Source: JAHEKD01 sp965204695 (GTDB taxonomy: Bacteria > Pseudomonadota > Gammaproteobacteria > Arenicellales > JAHEKD01). Taken from it: a stretch of 64,000 nucleotides of DNA. Below are positions 17,232 to 25,677 of this stretch, piece after piece. The translations under genes were made by a program, and so were the position numbers. The DNA is taken from the NCBI GenBank assembly GCA_965204695.1, contig OZ242007.1:2790001-2854000 (forward strand). The letters are read 5' to 3'. Numbering within the stretch: position 1 is the first letter of the stretch; each line of letters begins with the position of its first letter. The notes below the pieces were generated by a model. That model was given only the letters and a program-made list of their open reading frames with translations. It did no database searches and was not told the DNA's origin.

Positions 17232-17828
17232 TCAGCTGTTTAAGGCAGTGAGTTCTTTTTCGATTTTGTTGATAAAACGTTTAATTTTTTGTTCGCTTAA
17301 CTTTTCACTTTTGTACAAAGATAAATAACGAAGCTGACTGTGCTTGGCACAGGTTTTTAGTAGTGCCAACCTAGTGATGCGCTTTAATGGTTGGCGCATT
17401 ATTAAATGATCGACCCACCAAGGTGAACCCAATGTGGTAATCACCAGTACTTCTCTTAAGTTATCTAGACAAGGTTTAATTGGGCCATAATCAGTAGCAT
17501 GGTTATAAGCAATACCTGGCCCCCAGACTCGATCAAACCAGCCTTTGAGGATAGCCGGAAACCCAAACCACCAGGTTGGAAATACTAATATAAGTGATTG
17601 TGCCTGTCTTAAACGCTCTACCTGCACATCAATTTTGGCAGACTCATAATTATTTTGATAATAAGACGCTCTTTCTTCTTTTGTTAACGCTGGTTCAAAA
17701 TTCTCTACATAAAGATCTTCAAGGCTCACTTCATGTCCCAGTTGGACAAGTTTGTCTTCAACATAATGAGTCAATCGATTGCAAAGGCTATCTTTAAGGG
17801 GATGAGCAGTGACAATCAGGCATTTCAT
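17232..17828 (-). CDS. NAD(P)H-dependent oxidoreductase, flavodoxin-like (quinone reductase family)
   Basis: A 198-residue flavodoxin_2 protein. MKCLIVTAHPLKDSLCN holds the phosphate-binding loop (AHP-x3-S) for FMN/FAD, and FPTWWFGFPAILKGWFDRV is the usual signature of KefF/MdaB/NQO1-like proteins. These reduce quinones or other acceptors with NAD(P)H in the cytoplasm. It is 65 nt upstream of nothing obvious on the same strand and is followed by the DUF1330 gene with separate control likely. A role in detoxifying quinones or electrophiles is the family norm; none is shown here. Confidence 0.85.
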   Translation of the reverse strand: MKCLIVTAHPLKDSLCNRLTHYVEDKLVQLGHEVSLEDLYVENFEPALTKEERASYYQNNYESAKIDVQVERLRQAQSLILVFPTWWFGFPAILKGWFDRVWGPGIAYNHATDYGPIKPCLDNLREVLVITTLGSPWWVDHLIMRQPLKRITRLALLKTCAKHSQLRYLSLYKSEKLSEQKIKRFINKIEKELTALNS

Positions 17829-17893
17829 AAAAGGTCTAAAAGCTTATTTGCCAATTGTGTGATTCATAGGTCGTGTTGCTATTAAAATTTCAT

Positions 17894-18181
17894 CTAGATT
17901 CCATCTACAATAATAGCAACAGCGGATGAAGCATCTTGCCGGAGTTGCTTAGCATCAGCATAATCAGAAGATTGATGCCAAGCAATGGCGGTAGCACGAT
18001 CCGGGAATGAAATAATCACCACACGTTCTTGGTTAAACTCACCCTCAAGTGCGTGTATTGGACCGCCGCGAGCGATAAATTTTCCACCAAATTTCTCAAT
18101 CGATTTAGGGGATATTTTTTTATAAGCCTCGAACTGCGGGTGATCATGAATAGTTTCTTGGAAGATGACATAGGCGGTCAT
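17894..18181 (-). CDS. DUF1330 family protein
   Basis: A 95-residue protein, MTAYVIFQETIHDHPQFEAYKK in its first part, with the family core YKKISPKSIEKFGGKFIARGG and FPDRATAIAWHQSSDYADAK. DUF1330 proteins have a dimeric ferredoxin-like alpha/beta-barrel fold and no agreed activity. The start overlaps the stop of the upstream 108-residue gene (ATGA), so the two are co-translated. Confidence 0.85.
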   Translation of the reverse strand: MTAYVIFQETIHDHPQFEAYKKISPKSIEKFGGKFIARGGPIHALEGEFNQERVVIISFPDRATAIAWHQSSDYADAKQLRQDASSAVAIIVDGI

Positions 18182-18504
18182 TGTTGTTCCACCATCCGAT
18201 AACCTGCCGCCAGGCCATCCTGAGTTTCAACCCCTACGCCTATCAATAGAGCTTCCCCATCTTTAGAATATGTAAGGTTGTAGATATCGCCGTTCTTTTC
18301 AATTGTAAGATCCAATACCGCTGAGACGTGCCCATCAGGATAAAAATACGTGATTTCGTACTCGCCTGGAAATCCGCTGGATGTATCTCCTATTGCTAAT
18401 CCGGTACCGGGTTTTGTTCCCTGGTGTCGAGTGGTATACCAGACCGCATCAATTTCGCCGTCATCCTGTCTCATTTTGTAATAGACAATGCCGATGTCAA
18501 TCAT
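18178..18504 (-). CDS. Hypothetical 108-residue beta-rich protein
   Basis: I do not recognise this protein. It has no signal peptide or membrane segment and is rich in alternating beta-like strands (EYEITYFYPDGHVSAVLDL, DIYNLTYSKDGEALLIGVGV). The mention of FYPDGHVSAVLDLTIE resembles small cytosolic proteins often found beside DUF1330 genes, but this is only an impression. It overlaps the DUF1330 gene by 4 nt. The start ATG is preceded by GGAGGGTTAAC, a strong ribosome site. Confidence 0.65.
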   Translation of the reverse strand: MIDIGIVYYKMRQDDGEIDAVWYTTRHQGTKPGTGLAIGDTSSGFPGEYEITYFYPDGHVSAVLDLTIEKNGDIYNLTYSKDGEALLIGVGVETQDGLAAGYRMVEQQ

Positions 18505-18858
18505 GTTAACCCTCCATATGATATGCGATGGTAATTCGTTGGTATTCTAATGATAACGCACTAATTTTTCTTATTCATTAATGATTCAAATGGACAAAAA
18601 TCTGCCAATTCTCTTTATTTACTCAAAGTCGAATAAAGTTCAAGAACAACGTTTAAGAGGTCGTGACAGTTGCGAATAACCCTCAGTTGTCACCAATTCC
18701 AGGTATAACTAACATTTAGAGTGTCAGTTATATCAACATCCAAGGTTAACAACAGACTCTGAGCGTATTTCTATTAAAGATCAATGATTTCGGTATGCAG
18801 TAAAACTCTCGGTGATGGAGAAATTAACGATTATTGTTCTAATTTCTCAATTGTAAGC
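18505..18858. other. Intergenic stretch with one member of a short direct repeat
   Basis: 354 nt. I see no supportable gene. It contains the first copy of an imperfect 28-30 bp repeat at 18664-18693 whose partner is at 19224-19253, on the other side of the 97-residue gene. Confidence 0.4.
18664..18693. repeat. Imperfect direct repeat, copy 1
   Basis: The pattern TGACAG(T)TGCGAATAA..C.CAGTTGTC matches the copy at 19224 with about 4 differences in 28 positions. The two copies flank the gene at 18859-19152. Confidence 0.5.
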
Positions 18859-19152
18859 TCAATCATCACTCGGTGGGGCGAGCCTTACGCATGCGACGAT
18901 AAGCTTCGACACATAATCGGAAGGCTCGCGCGCTTCCAACTCATTGCCGGCTTTTTCGACCGCCGCGATCCTGGCCTGCAAGTTTGCCAAGTGTGAATCT
19001 ATCGGGTATGTTTCAAGACCCGTTAGCTCACGAATGTCTGGCGACACAGTCCCGTCAGGGTCAAAGTCTAAATTTCTTTCATCCACCTGGTTTAAGAGAG
19101 TAAGTGCTCTATCCAGATCAGCCAATAGTTGTTTATTTGTCACTTTTAACAA
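18859..19152 (-). CDS. Hypothetical 97-residue acidic helical protein
   Basis: Not recognised. The sequence begins MLKVTNKQLLADLDRALTLL and looks like a helical bundle, with a DPDGTVSPD loop in the middle and an acidic, proline-rich end (RLAPPSDD). No signal peptide or membrane segment is seen. Reading frames on the opposite strand overlap it but have unnatural composition, so the minus strand is favoured. It is bounded by two copies of an imperfect 28-30 bp direct repeat, which might mark a small inserted unit. Confidence that it is a real gene is moderate. Confidence 0.5.
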   Translation of the reverse strand: MLKVTNKQLLADLDRALTLLNQVDERNLDFDPDGTVSPDIRELTGLETYPIDSHLANLQARIAAVEKAGNELEAREPSDYVSKLIVACVRLAPPSDD

Positions 19153-19223
19153 TCCTAATCATAATATCTATTTTCTCGCTTCTATAGTTACATTATATCA
19201 ATTGATGAGTAATGAAGGGTCAA

Positions 19224-19253
19224 TGACAGCTGCGAATAATTCCCAGTTGTCTG
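19224..19253. repeat. Imperfect direct repeat, copy 2
   Basis: Second copy of the TGACAG(C)TGCGAATAA..C.CAGTTGTC unit, 560 bp from copy 1 in the same orientation, immediately upstream of the small gene at 18859-19152. Confidence 0.5.
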
Positions 19254-19294
19254 TGACTCAGGTGCTCCCCCTGCCTAAGTGCATAAAATTTAGC

Positions 19295-20176
19295 TCAAGC
19301 GAGTGATAAAACAGCATTAACAAAAGCATCTGGGTTTTCTTGTGGAAGATTGTGGCCTGTCCCTGCTATAGCCTGAAATTCATAAGTTCCTGTGAAGTGA
19401 GGTGCATTACTGTCCGCTAACATGGGGGGTTCAACTCCATCATCTTGCCCAAAAAGTACGATACTGGGTACAGTAATTTCGGGTTGTTCTGCAAGTTGTT
19501 CTTCAATGGCATCAAATTCAGGGTCGCCAGGTATACTACCAAATCGATGTCGGTAAGAGTGTATGACTATTTCAACAAAGTCCGGGTTATCAAATGCTAT
19601 CGCGCTCAGATCGAATGTGGCTTGATTAAATGTCCATGTAGGCGACCAAAGTTTCCAAAGTAGATAACAAAGCTCATACCGATTTTGTGTAAGCCCTAAT
19701 CGTCCACGTTCAGTATGAAAGTAGTATTGATACCAATAAAGAAACTCTTCTTCAGGTGGAGCAGGATTACAGGCTTGTGGAATGTTTTGAATATTATAGC
19801 CTTCACCACAGCTTACAAGGCTATGGACTCGTTCAGGCCAAAGTGCAGCAACGATACAGCACGCTCTGCCACCCCAGTCATATCCTCCCAAAATAGCTTT
19901 TGGGATATCTAATGCGTTCATTAGAGCAAGTAGATCGGCTCCAAGGGCGGCCTGTTGACCCGAACGCATTGTAACAGGCGATTTGAAGGATGTTTCACCG
20001 TATCCGCGCAAATAAGGTATGATGCATCTAAAACCTTTGTTTGAAAGCTGCTCCGAAACATCGTTATAAGCATGAATGTCGTATGGAAATCCGTGCATTA
20101 AGAATACAGGTTTACCATCATTAGGGCCAATATCTCGATAGGCAATATTTAGGTAGTCTGTTTCGACATACTTCAT
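19295..20176 (-). CDS. Alpha/beta hydrolase, epoxide-hydrolase/dehalogenase-like with Asp nucleophile
   Basis: A 293-residue alpha/beta-fold hydrolase. The oxyanion segment is MHGFPYDIHAY; the nucleophile elbow is GGYDWGGRACC with Asp in place of Ser, as in epoxide hydrolases and haloalkane dehalogenases. A later acid/His pair is provided by FGQDDGV and GTGHNLPQENPDAF. The reaction would be hydrolysis through an ester intermediate on Asp; an epoxide or halide substrate is possible, but neither is shown by the context. It is monocistronic by spacing. The start ATG at 20176 is the first good one and gives the normal family length. Confidence 0.85.
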   Translation of the reverse strand: MKYVETDYLNIAYRDIGPNDGKPVFLMHGFPYDIHAYNDVSEQLSNKGFRCIIPYLRGYGETSFKSPVTMRSGQQAALGADLLALMNALDIPKAILGGYDWGGRACCIVAALWPERVHSLVSCGEGYNIQNIPQACNPAPPEEEFLYWYQYYFHTERGRLGLTQNRYELCYLLWKLWSPTWTFNQATFDLSAIAFDNPDFVEIVIHSYRHRFGSIPGDPEFDAIEEQLAEQPEITVPSIVLFGQDDGVEPPMLADSNAPHFTGTYEFQAIAGTGHNLPQENPDAFVNAVLSLA

Positions 20177-20364
20177 ATTAATATCTAGCTTGTAAAATAA
20201 TAGTTGATTAGTTAATCCTATCTGTTATTTCAATAGATCGCTATTATTAATAGTCAAACTCTAATGGAAGCCAGATTCTGCTTTAATTATGAATATATTA
20301 GTTATTTTCATGTTGCAGTAAGTTATACCTAATTAAACAGTTTGCCTTTACGGGAAACTCAAGC

Positions 20365-21074
20365 CTAATTGATTAGTAGGTCTATTTCAGAATTGGTAAA
20401 ACCAAATCGGGCCATTAATGTCCTATGTTGCTGGCTCCCGATGTAAGCAGCTAATATTTCATTGATGCAATGACGAAACTTATCATCAGATTTAGCCACT
20501 GCAAAACAACCAAAGGCGGGTTGTTTTTCCGATGTAGGAATCGGTATGAGTTCCAAGTTCATTTCAGGGTTTTGTTCTAAAAATCCAGAGTGTGCTCGAG
20601 CGACACTTGCATAAGCTGCTGCGCTACCATTTTCGACAGCATCTGCAGCCTCGGCATAATTTTCAAATATGAGGATACGTTCATCAGGAACACCAAATTC
20701 CACTGCTGAGCGATGTTGAAATTGATCTCGGATAACTGCAACAATACACTGTGTCGTATCAGCCATAGATCGATAGCCATTCAGGCTAAAGGATTATCTT
20801 TTTGCACCAATAACCCATCTGGCAGTGCCCAGACAGGTCGAGTAAACGAAGCAATTTCTTTTCGCTCAACAGTTGCAAATAGACCTGTTGTCATTCTCCA
20901 GTCACCTTTCGCAACGCCGGGCAGAAGAGCCGCAAATTCAGTTTCTATAGGTTTAAAACAATCAGTCCCGATTTCAGAAAACAGATACTTTGCCAGCTCA
21001 ACATCACAGCCTGTAACCAGATTATTTTCATCTCGATAGTTAAAAGGTGGTTCAATCAAATAGGCAAACTTCAT
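20365..21074 (-). pseudogene. Family-3 solute-binding-like protein, frameshifted, no signal peptide
   Basis: Two adjacent frames make one SBP_bac_3-like protein of about 235 residues. The first (MKFAYLIEPPFNYRDENN, then TGCDVELAKYLFSE and GLFATVERKE) ends at a TGA after KDNPLA; in the next frame the sequence continues SLNGYRSMADTTQCIVAVIR, the normal second lobe. A one-base loss in the CCTTTAGC stretch near 20790 explains it. There is no signal peptide, so even an intact product would be cytoplasmic, or a ligand-sensing relative. Its ATG overlaps the TGA of the MerR remnant (ATGA), which suggests an original MerR-sensor operon now decaying. A sequencing error cannot be excluded for this gene alone, but the neighbour is also broken. 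Confidence 0.78.
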
Positions 21075-21425
21075 GGTTTTTTACCCACAACGTTTTCGTA
21101 ACTGCTAATCTTGATCGCAAGAACCTCTTCACACTTGTCCAACAAATCACGTCGTCGCTTGAGTTCTTGTGAGTGATTGAGCAGGATTTGACGGCGCTCA
21201 GCTACGGTTGCACCGCCAGCCTTCACCAATGTTGTGAAACGTTTCACTTGTTTTATTGACATACCAGTTTCACGCAACCAATATAATAGCGTCAGCAATT
21301 CCACATCTTTTAAATGTTCATTGCGCCGTGTAGCCGATTACACTGTGCTATCGCAGTATTTAAAGCGGCTTTGGCATACACCAGGAGTCGCAGCAACTGT
21401 CGATATGGCGCGTATAAAAGCCCAT
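21071..21425 (-). pseudogene. MerR-family regulator remnant
   Basis: The intact C-terminal part (from about 21304) reads ELLTLLYWLRETGMSIKQV followed by a coiled region RRQILLNHSQELKRRRDLLD, typical of MerR dimerisation helices. Upstream in the same frame an eroded winged-helix domain can be read, with ISTVAATPGV, RFKYCDST and RRNEHLKDV (compare the family's TGV, LRYYD and RRY elements), but it is broken by a TAA in the middle. Near 21405-21425 an ATG GGC TTT TAT start is out of frame, as if about 5 bp had been inserted. The DNA-binding domain is therefore lost and the gene is not functional as read. Confidence 0.75.
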
Positions 21426-21650
21426 TATTTTCAGAGCTTAATGCACAGTCCAGACGGCCCGCTAAACCTCAACCCATCTGGCCTTATTCCAATCGGGCCA
21501 GATTTAGATCTGTGATTTCGATTATTTTGTGCTTGGGTACTTTTACAAAATAGGTGCTAAATGTCTCGCTGGCTCAATCTATGAATTCCTCAAAGCAAGG
21601 GATCGATGACATTATGAATCGTTTTCAGCTGTCACCGCCTCTATATTGGT

Positions 21651-22826
21651 TCATGAATCAAAGGCACAACATTTTCGTGCCAGGTATCGGTTAAATTGCC
21701 AAAGATTTCTTTCAATAGGATGATAGGTGCCTTCAGGCAATAGTGGAGACTTTGTTCCTGTATGTAACGCTTCTACCAGTTCCTTATCTTCATCATTTGC
21801 TACATCCATATAAGCTTTAAAATTACCCACCCATTGTTTGTAATCTTTATCGGTAATCTCAGCTAAGGCCTCCGGCGGAAACGCCACACCCCATTGTGCC
21901 TTCATTTGATCTGTGCCATGAGGTTGTACCGATATCCACCACAAATAGTCCGGCATTAATGTCACAAGATGGCAAGGAAATACACAGAAATCAATCATCA
22001 TCCGCCGCCATTCGCCTTCTAGACGGTCATTGTCAGGGTGAGCTGCGCCCGAACCAGTCTCAGAGGCCTGTGGTGCGCGATGATAGCCATAATAGTCACT
22101 GTCTTCCCCGCAAATATAATCTTGCAATGGCTTACCGTGTTTGGCGAAGGTTTTGCGATGCGCCATGGGTACATGATAGCTTTCAGTAAAATTCTCGATC
22201 AGGTTTTTCCAGTTGGCATTCCAGGTCATCGATTCTCGAAAAGCGGTTTTGTAACAAGCCATGTCATAACGGCCTACAATCTTGTCGCTAAGAGGTTTTA
22301 GTCGTGCTTTGATGGGTGTAAGATTTTGTTCCAGACTTAAATAAACGAAACCTTCCCAGGTATCACAAGGAATAGATTTTAACGAGTGTTGACTGACATC
22401 AAAACCAGTCTTCATTTCCATGTAAGGTGCACGTAGTAAGTCGCCGTTGCAGTCATAAGTCCAGGCATGGTAACGACAAGTGAATCGTTTGGACGAACCG
22501 CGCTGATCGGGAAGCAAACAAGCAAAACGATGTGCACAGGCATTGATGAAACCCTTGATCTGGCCATCTTGCTGGCGTACTGCCATTACCGGAACACCTG
22601 CAATATCATGAGTCAGGTAGTCGCCATGTTGCGGGAGTTCATCTTCTCGGCCAACACAAATCCAGTCTTTGGCAAAGACATGGCGTAATTCGTGATCTAG
22701 AAACTCTGGGGAATGATTTGCCTCAGCCGGAATTGGGTGAGCATGTTCAAAAGGCTCTTTGGCGACTCGCTGTAGTTTAGTGAGAATATTCTCTAGTGGC
22801 ACATGTGTGTGAGGATTGGTATTCAT
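21651..22826 (-). CDS. Rieske oxygenase alpha subunit C (quaternary-amine type)
   Basis: A 391-residue protein counted from ATG 22826 (MNTNPHTHVPLENIL); an ATG at 22886 would add 20 residues, but the extension is unlike the family and lacks a ribosome site. Rieske ligands are C97, H99, C117 and H120 (CAHR, CRYH). The iron motif ENFTESYHVPMAH has Glu215 at the bridging position and H218/H223, the same Glu variation as Rieske A and F and CntA. It stands alone without a reductase. A quaternary ammonium substrate is inferred from the subfamily. The upstream neighbours are decayed MerR and binding-protein genes, so it may have lost its original regulator. Confidence 0.9.
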   Translation of the reverse strand: MNTNPHTHVPLENILTKLQRVAKEPFEHAHPIPAEANHSPEFLDHELRHVFAKDWICVGREDELPQHGDYLTHDIAGVPVMAVRQQDGQIKGFINACAHRFACLLPDQRGSSKRFTCRYHAWTYDCNGDLLRAPYMEMKTGFDVSQHSLKSIPCDTWEGFVYLSLEQNLTPIKARLKPLSDKIVGRYDMACYKTAFRESMTWNANWKNLIENFTESYHVPMAHRKTFAKHGKPLQDYICGEDSDYYGYHRAPQASETGSGAAHPDNDRLEGEWRRMMIDFCVFPCHLVTLMPDYLWWISVQPHGTDQMKAQWGVAFPPEALAEITDKDYKQWVGNFKAYMDVANDEDKELVEALHTGTKSPLLPEGTYHPIERNLWQFNRYLARKCCAFDS

Positions 22827-23139
22827 TGCTTGCGGCCTTTTGTCGATTAAAATGCATGTCCCTTTCTTGAAACTTACATTACCCATCTAGGGAAAGCAAT
22901 AATCGAAGCTGTACCGTAAAACTTAACAATCTCATCAAAGATATTGTGCTAGCGATGTTTCCTTTTAAAGAATTTAAGAACATATTTTGACAGCGACGAT
23001 GAACTTGAAATGGGTAAATGTTTTTAGTGTGTACAACACGCCAAATCTTCGTGATACTCTGTATATAGTCGGTATAAGACTTGTGCGCTTTAAAGTTGAT
23101 AACAATTTAGATTTTCAGCCCATATAGGAGGGTAACACA

Positions 23140-24930
23140 ATGAATAATGCTCGGATCGAAAATGGTGGGTTGGTCACACCAAACATTAAAATCGAGGGTG
23201 ATTCAATCCCTGACGATTACCAGGTTGTTTCAATCTTTGTTGAAAAACAGGTAAACCATGTCAGCTCAGCAAAGATTGTATTACATGACGGCAGTGCTGC
23301 GGCTGAAACATTTCCGCTAAGTGAATCTAAAACATTTGTTCCAGGAAATAAAATATCTATTGAGGCTGGGTATGATGGAAAAAATCGCACTATTTTTTCG
23401 GGCTTAGTCACTAAGCAACGCCTACGTATTGATCAAGAAAACGGGTCAATGCTTGAAGTGGAATGTAAAGACGAAGCGGTCAGAATGACTATCGGTCGTA
23501 AAAGCATGAGTTTCTACAACAATACTGATGGTCAGGTAATCAAAAGTCTAATTAATAATCATGGCCTTGAGGCAGAGGTAGAAAATACGGAAACAACTTC
23601 GACACTGCTGCAACAATATTACGCCACCGACTGGGACTTTATGCTAACACGTGCCAAAGTCAACGGTTTGTTAGTCAAGGCAGTGAACGGCAAGGTCTCT
23701 GTTTTTTCACCGGTAAAAAATACTAAACCAGTGCTGACGATTACCCACGGCGTAAATCTGTATCAATTCAATGCTGAATTAAACGCCTTAACTCAATATA
23801 AAGGAGTAAAGGCCAGTGCCTGGGACCATAAAACTCAATCAGTGATTACAGAACAAGTATCAGAGTCGATTTCTGGTCCAGGAAATTTGAGTAGTAACAA
23901 ACTTTCAGAAGTGATTGGATTATCAGAATTTCAGTTGCAAACATCCGCAGCTTTAGACAATGAAAATCTGACAAGCTGGGCAAAAGCACAAAGTTTGCAA
24001 AGTGCGTTGTCTAAAATAGTCGGTGATGTTGAATTTCTAGGTAACTCCCGAGTAGAACCAGGAAATTACATTGAGCTTAAAGGTATGGGTAAACGATTCA
24101 ATGGTGGTCACCTGGTTTCCAGTGTCGTTCATGATATTAGAGATGGTAATTGGTTCACTAGAACTCAAATAGGGCTTCCGCTAGATGGGTTCATCGACGA
24201 AACGGATGTAACGGCGCCATCGACATCTGAGTTATTGCCGGGTATTCATGGTTTACACAATGCCACCGTTAAAAAAATTAATGACGATCCCGATAATGAA
24301 TTTCGAATACTTATTGATCTACCGCTGTTCGATCCTGAAGGAGAGGGTTTGTGGGCAAGGTTAAGTAATTTTTACTCAACAAGTGGTGCAGGGGCTTTTT
24401 TTCTACCGGAAATAGGTGATGAGGTGATAGTAGGATTTCTAAATAATGATCCTCGCTTTCCTATAATTCTAGGCAGCCTTTATAGCGGTGCTATCAAACC
24501 TCATTCTGAGCTTAGTGCCAACGAAAATAACTCCCATAAAGCGATTATCAGCAAAAGTCATCTGGGAGTGATCTTTGACGATGAAAATAAGATCATGACG
24601 GTTATGACACCCGGTGACAACCGGATAGTACTGGATGATAATAAGAAGCAAGTGACCATCAGGGATCAAAATGAAAACGCTATTGTGATGTCTGGTGACG
24701 GTATCACAATTAAAAGCCCTAAAAATATAAGTATTCAGGCGGACCAGGATATCGATATTGAAGGCACAAGGGGGATTAACGCAACGGCACGAAGCGGAGA
24801 CGTTGAGATATCTGCTATAAATATAAAAGAGTCGGCTAAAGCTCAATATTCAGCCAAAGCCAGTGCATCTGCATCCATTCAATCAGCTGGCACGTTAAAT
24901 CTTAAAGGTGCCATTGTAAATATTAATTAA
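23140..24930 (+). CDS. VgrG-like spike protein of the contractile-injection/phage type
   Basis: A 596-residue protein. Residues about 1-340 correspond to the gp27-like (phage late control D) hub, with DDYQVVSIFVEKQVNHVSSA and YATDWDFMLTRAKVNGLLVK. Residues about 350-450 form a gp5-like OB domain with LPGIHGLHNATV, a DEVIVGFLNNDPRFPIILGSL end, and a repetitive beta-helix-like tail at about 470-590 (NRIVLDDNKKQVTI, GDGITIKSPKNISI). This is the tip of a T6SS or extracellular contractile injection system and would carry the PAAR tip coded 17 nt downstream. No sheath, tube, baseplate or ATPase genes are in the window, so the cassette is an orphan here. GGAGG lies 9 nt before the start. Confidence 0.9.
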   Translation: MNNARIENGGLVTPNIKIEGDSIPDDYQVVSIFVEKQVNHVSSAKIVLHDGSAAAETFPLSESKTFVPGNKISIEAGYDGKNRTIFSGLVTKQRLRIDQENGSMLEVECKDEAVRMTIGRKSMSFYNNTDGQVIKSLINNHGLEAEVENTETTSTLLQQYYATDWDFMLTRAKVNGLLVKAVNGKVSVFSPVKNTKPVLTITHGVNLYQFNAELNALTQYKGVKASAWDHKTQSVITEQVSESISGPGNLSSNKLSEVIGLSEFQLQTSAALDNENLTSWAKAQSLQSALSKIVGDVEFLGNSRVEPGNYIELKGMGKRFNGGHLVSSVVHDIRDGNWFTRTQIGLPLDGFIDETDVTAPSTSELLPGIHGLHNATVKKINDDPDNEFRILIDLPLFDPEGEGLWARLSNFYSTSGAGAFFLPEIGDEVIVGFLNNDPRFPIILGSLYSGAIKPHSELSANENNSHKAIISKSHLGVIFDDENKIMTVMTPGDNRIVLDDNKKQVTIRDQNENAIVMSGDGITIKSPKNISIQADQDIDIEGTRGINATARSGDVEISAINIKESAKAQYSAKASASASIQSAGTLNLKGAIVNIN

Positions 24931-24947
24931 AAAAAGGAGATATAACT

Positions 24948-25247
24948 ATGCCAGTTGCTGCAAGATTGACAGACTATCATACATGCCCGTTGTCGACGCC
25001 AGGCCAACCGCCCGTCCCACATATTGGCGGCCCAGTGTCCGGGCCTGGGGAACCGACCGTTTTAATAGAGGGGTTACCTGCTGCAAGAGTGGGTGATAAT
25101 CTGGTTTGTGTGGGGCCCGTTGACACTATTGTAAAAGGGTCTTCGTCCGTAATGATTGGTGGGATGCCTGCAGCTAGAGTGGGGGACGTAACTGCACATG
25201 GTGGAAAGATTACTACCGGTGCCTTAAGAGTAATGATTGGTGGGTGA
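24948..25247 (+). CDS. PAAR-domain spike-tip protein
   Basis: A 99-residue PAAR protein with two repeats of the pattern LIEGLPAARVGDNLVCVGP and MIGGMPAARVGDVTAHGG, ending in a further MIGG. PAAR proteins form the sharp metal-binding cone on top of VgrG; His and Cys in DYHTCP, LVCVGP and THAHGG-like positions (VTAHGG) could hold the metal. No C-terminal effector domain is fused. It follows the VgrG gene by 17 nt with AAGGAG before the start, so it is co-translated with its partner. Confidence 0.92.
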   Translation: MPVAARLTDYHTCPLSTPGQPPVPHIGGPVSGPGEPTVLIEGLPAARVGDNLVCVGPVDTIVKGSSSVMIGGMPAARVGDVTAHGGKITTGALRVMIGG

Positions 25248-25294
25248 ATAACCTTATTATCGTATAGTTTCAATATTTAACTGTTGGATTAGAC

Positions 25295-25657
25295 ATGAGT
25301 AACACTGCATTAGAGTATCTAAATAATTACCTAGAAGGTTGGAAACAAGGCAACGGGGAAATGAGTTTGGAATCTACCGTTGTTAACTTTTATTACGACG
25401 ATCCTAACAGCAGTCGTATCAGCAGGGATAACTTTGTACAATTTGTTGAGGATTTTAAGGCAGCCGCCGCCGAACTTACGGGTGGAGAAATTCCACAACC
25501 CTTTTTGGAATATAGTCATCAAGTGATAGATGATGGCATTGCCTGGTGCTGGTGGAAAGTGTCCGGAACAACATTTGAGGGATCAGCCGTAATCACTTTT
25601 ACTGATGAAGGTGTGAGGTCAGAAAAAATCGCCTACTACACTAAACTGCCGGAATAG
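25295..25657 (+). CDS. NTF2/SnoaL-like small protein downstream of VgrG-PAAR
   Basis: A 120-residue protein that looks like an NTF2-like (SnoaL) alpha+beta cone: an N-terminal helix (TALEYLNNYLEGWKQGN), then FYYDDPNSSRISRDNFVQFV and late strands EYSHQVIDDGIAWCWWKVSG and AVITFTDEGVRSEKIAYYT. NTF2-like folds occur in small-molecule enzymes, immunity proteins and carriers, so no activity is claimed. It lies 47 nt after PAAR on the same strand and is convergent with the amidotransferase gene, which makes it the only cargo or partner candidate of the spike cassette; it could equally be an unrelated gene. Confidence 0.7.
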   Translation: MSNTALEYLNNYLEGWKQGNGEMSLESTVVNFYYDDPNSSRISRDNFVQFVEDFKAAAAELTGGEIPQPFLEYSHQVIDDGIAWCWWKVSGTTFEGSAVITFTDEGVRSEKIAYYTKLPE

Positions 25658-25677
25658 GGGTTGTCTGCATAGAAGAT

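Noticed and set aside
18944..19306. Plus-strand open frame opposite the 97-residue gene
   Set aside because: Composition is unlike a protein and it lies antisense to a more natural frame; treated as a shadow.
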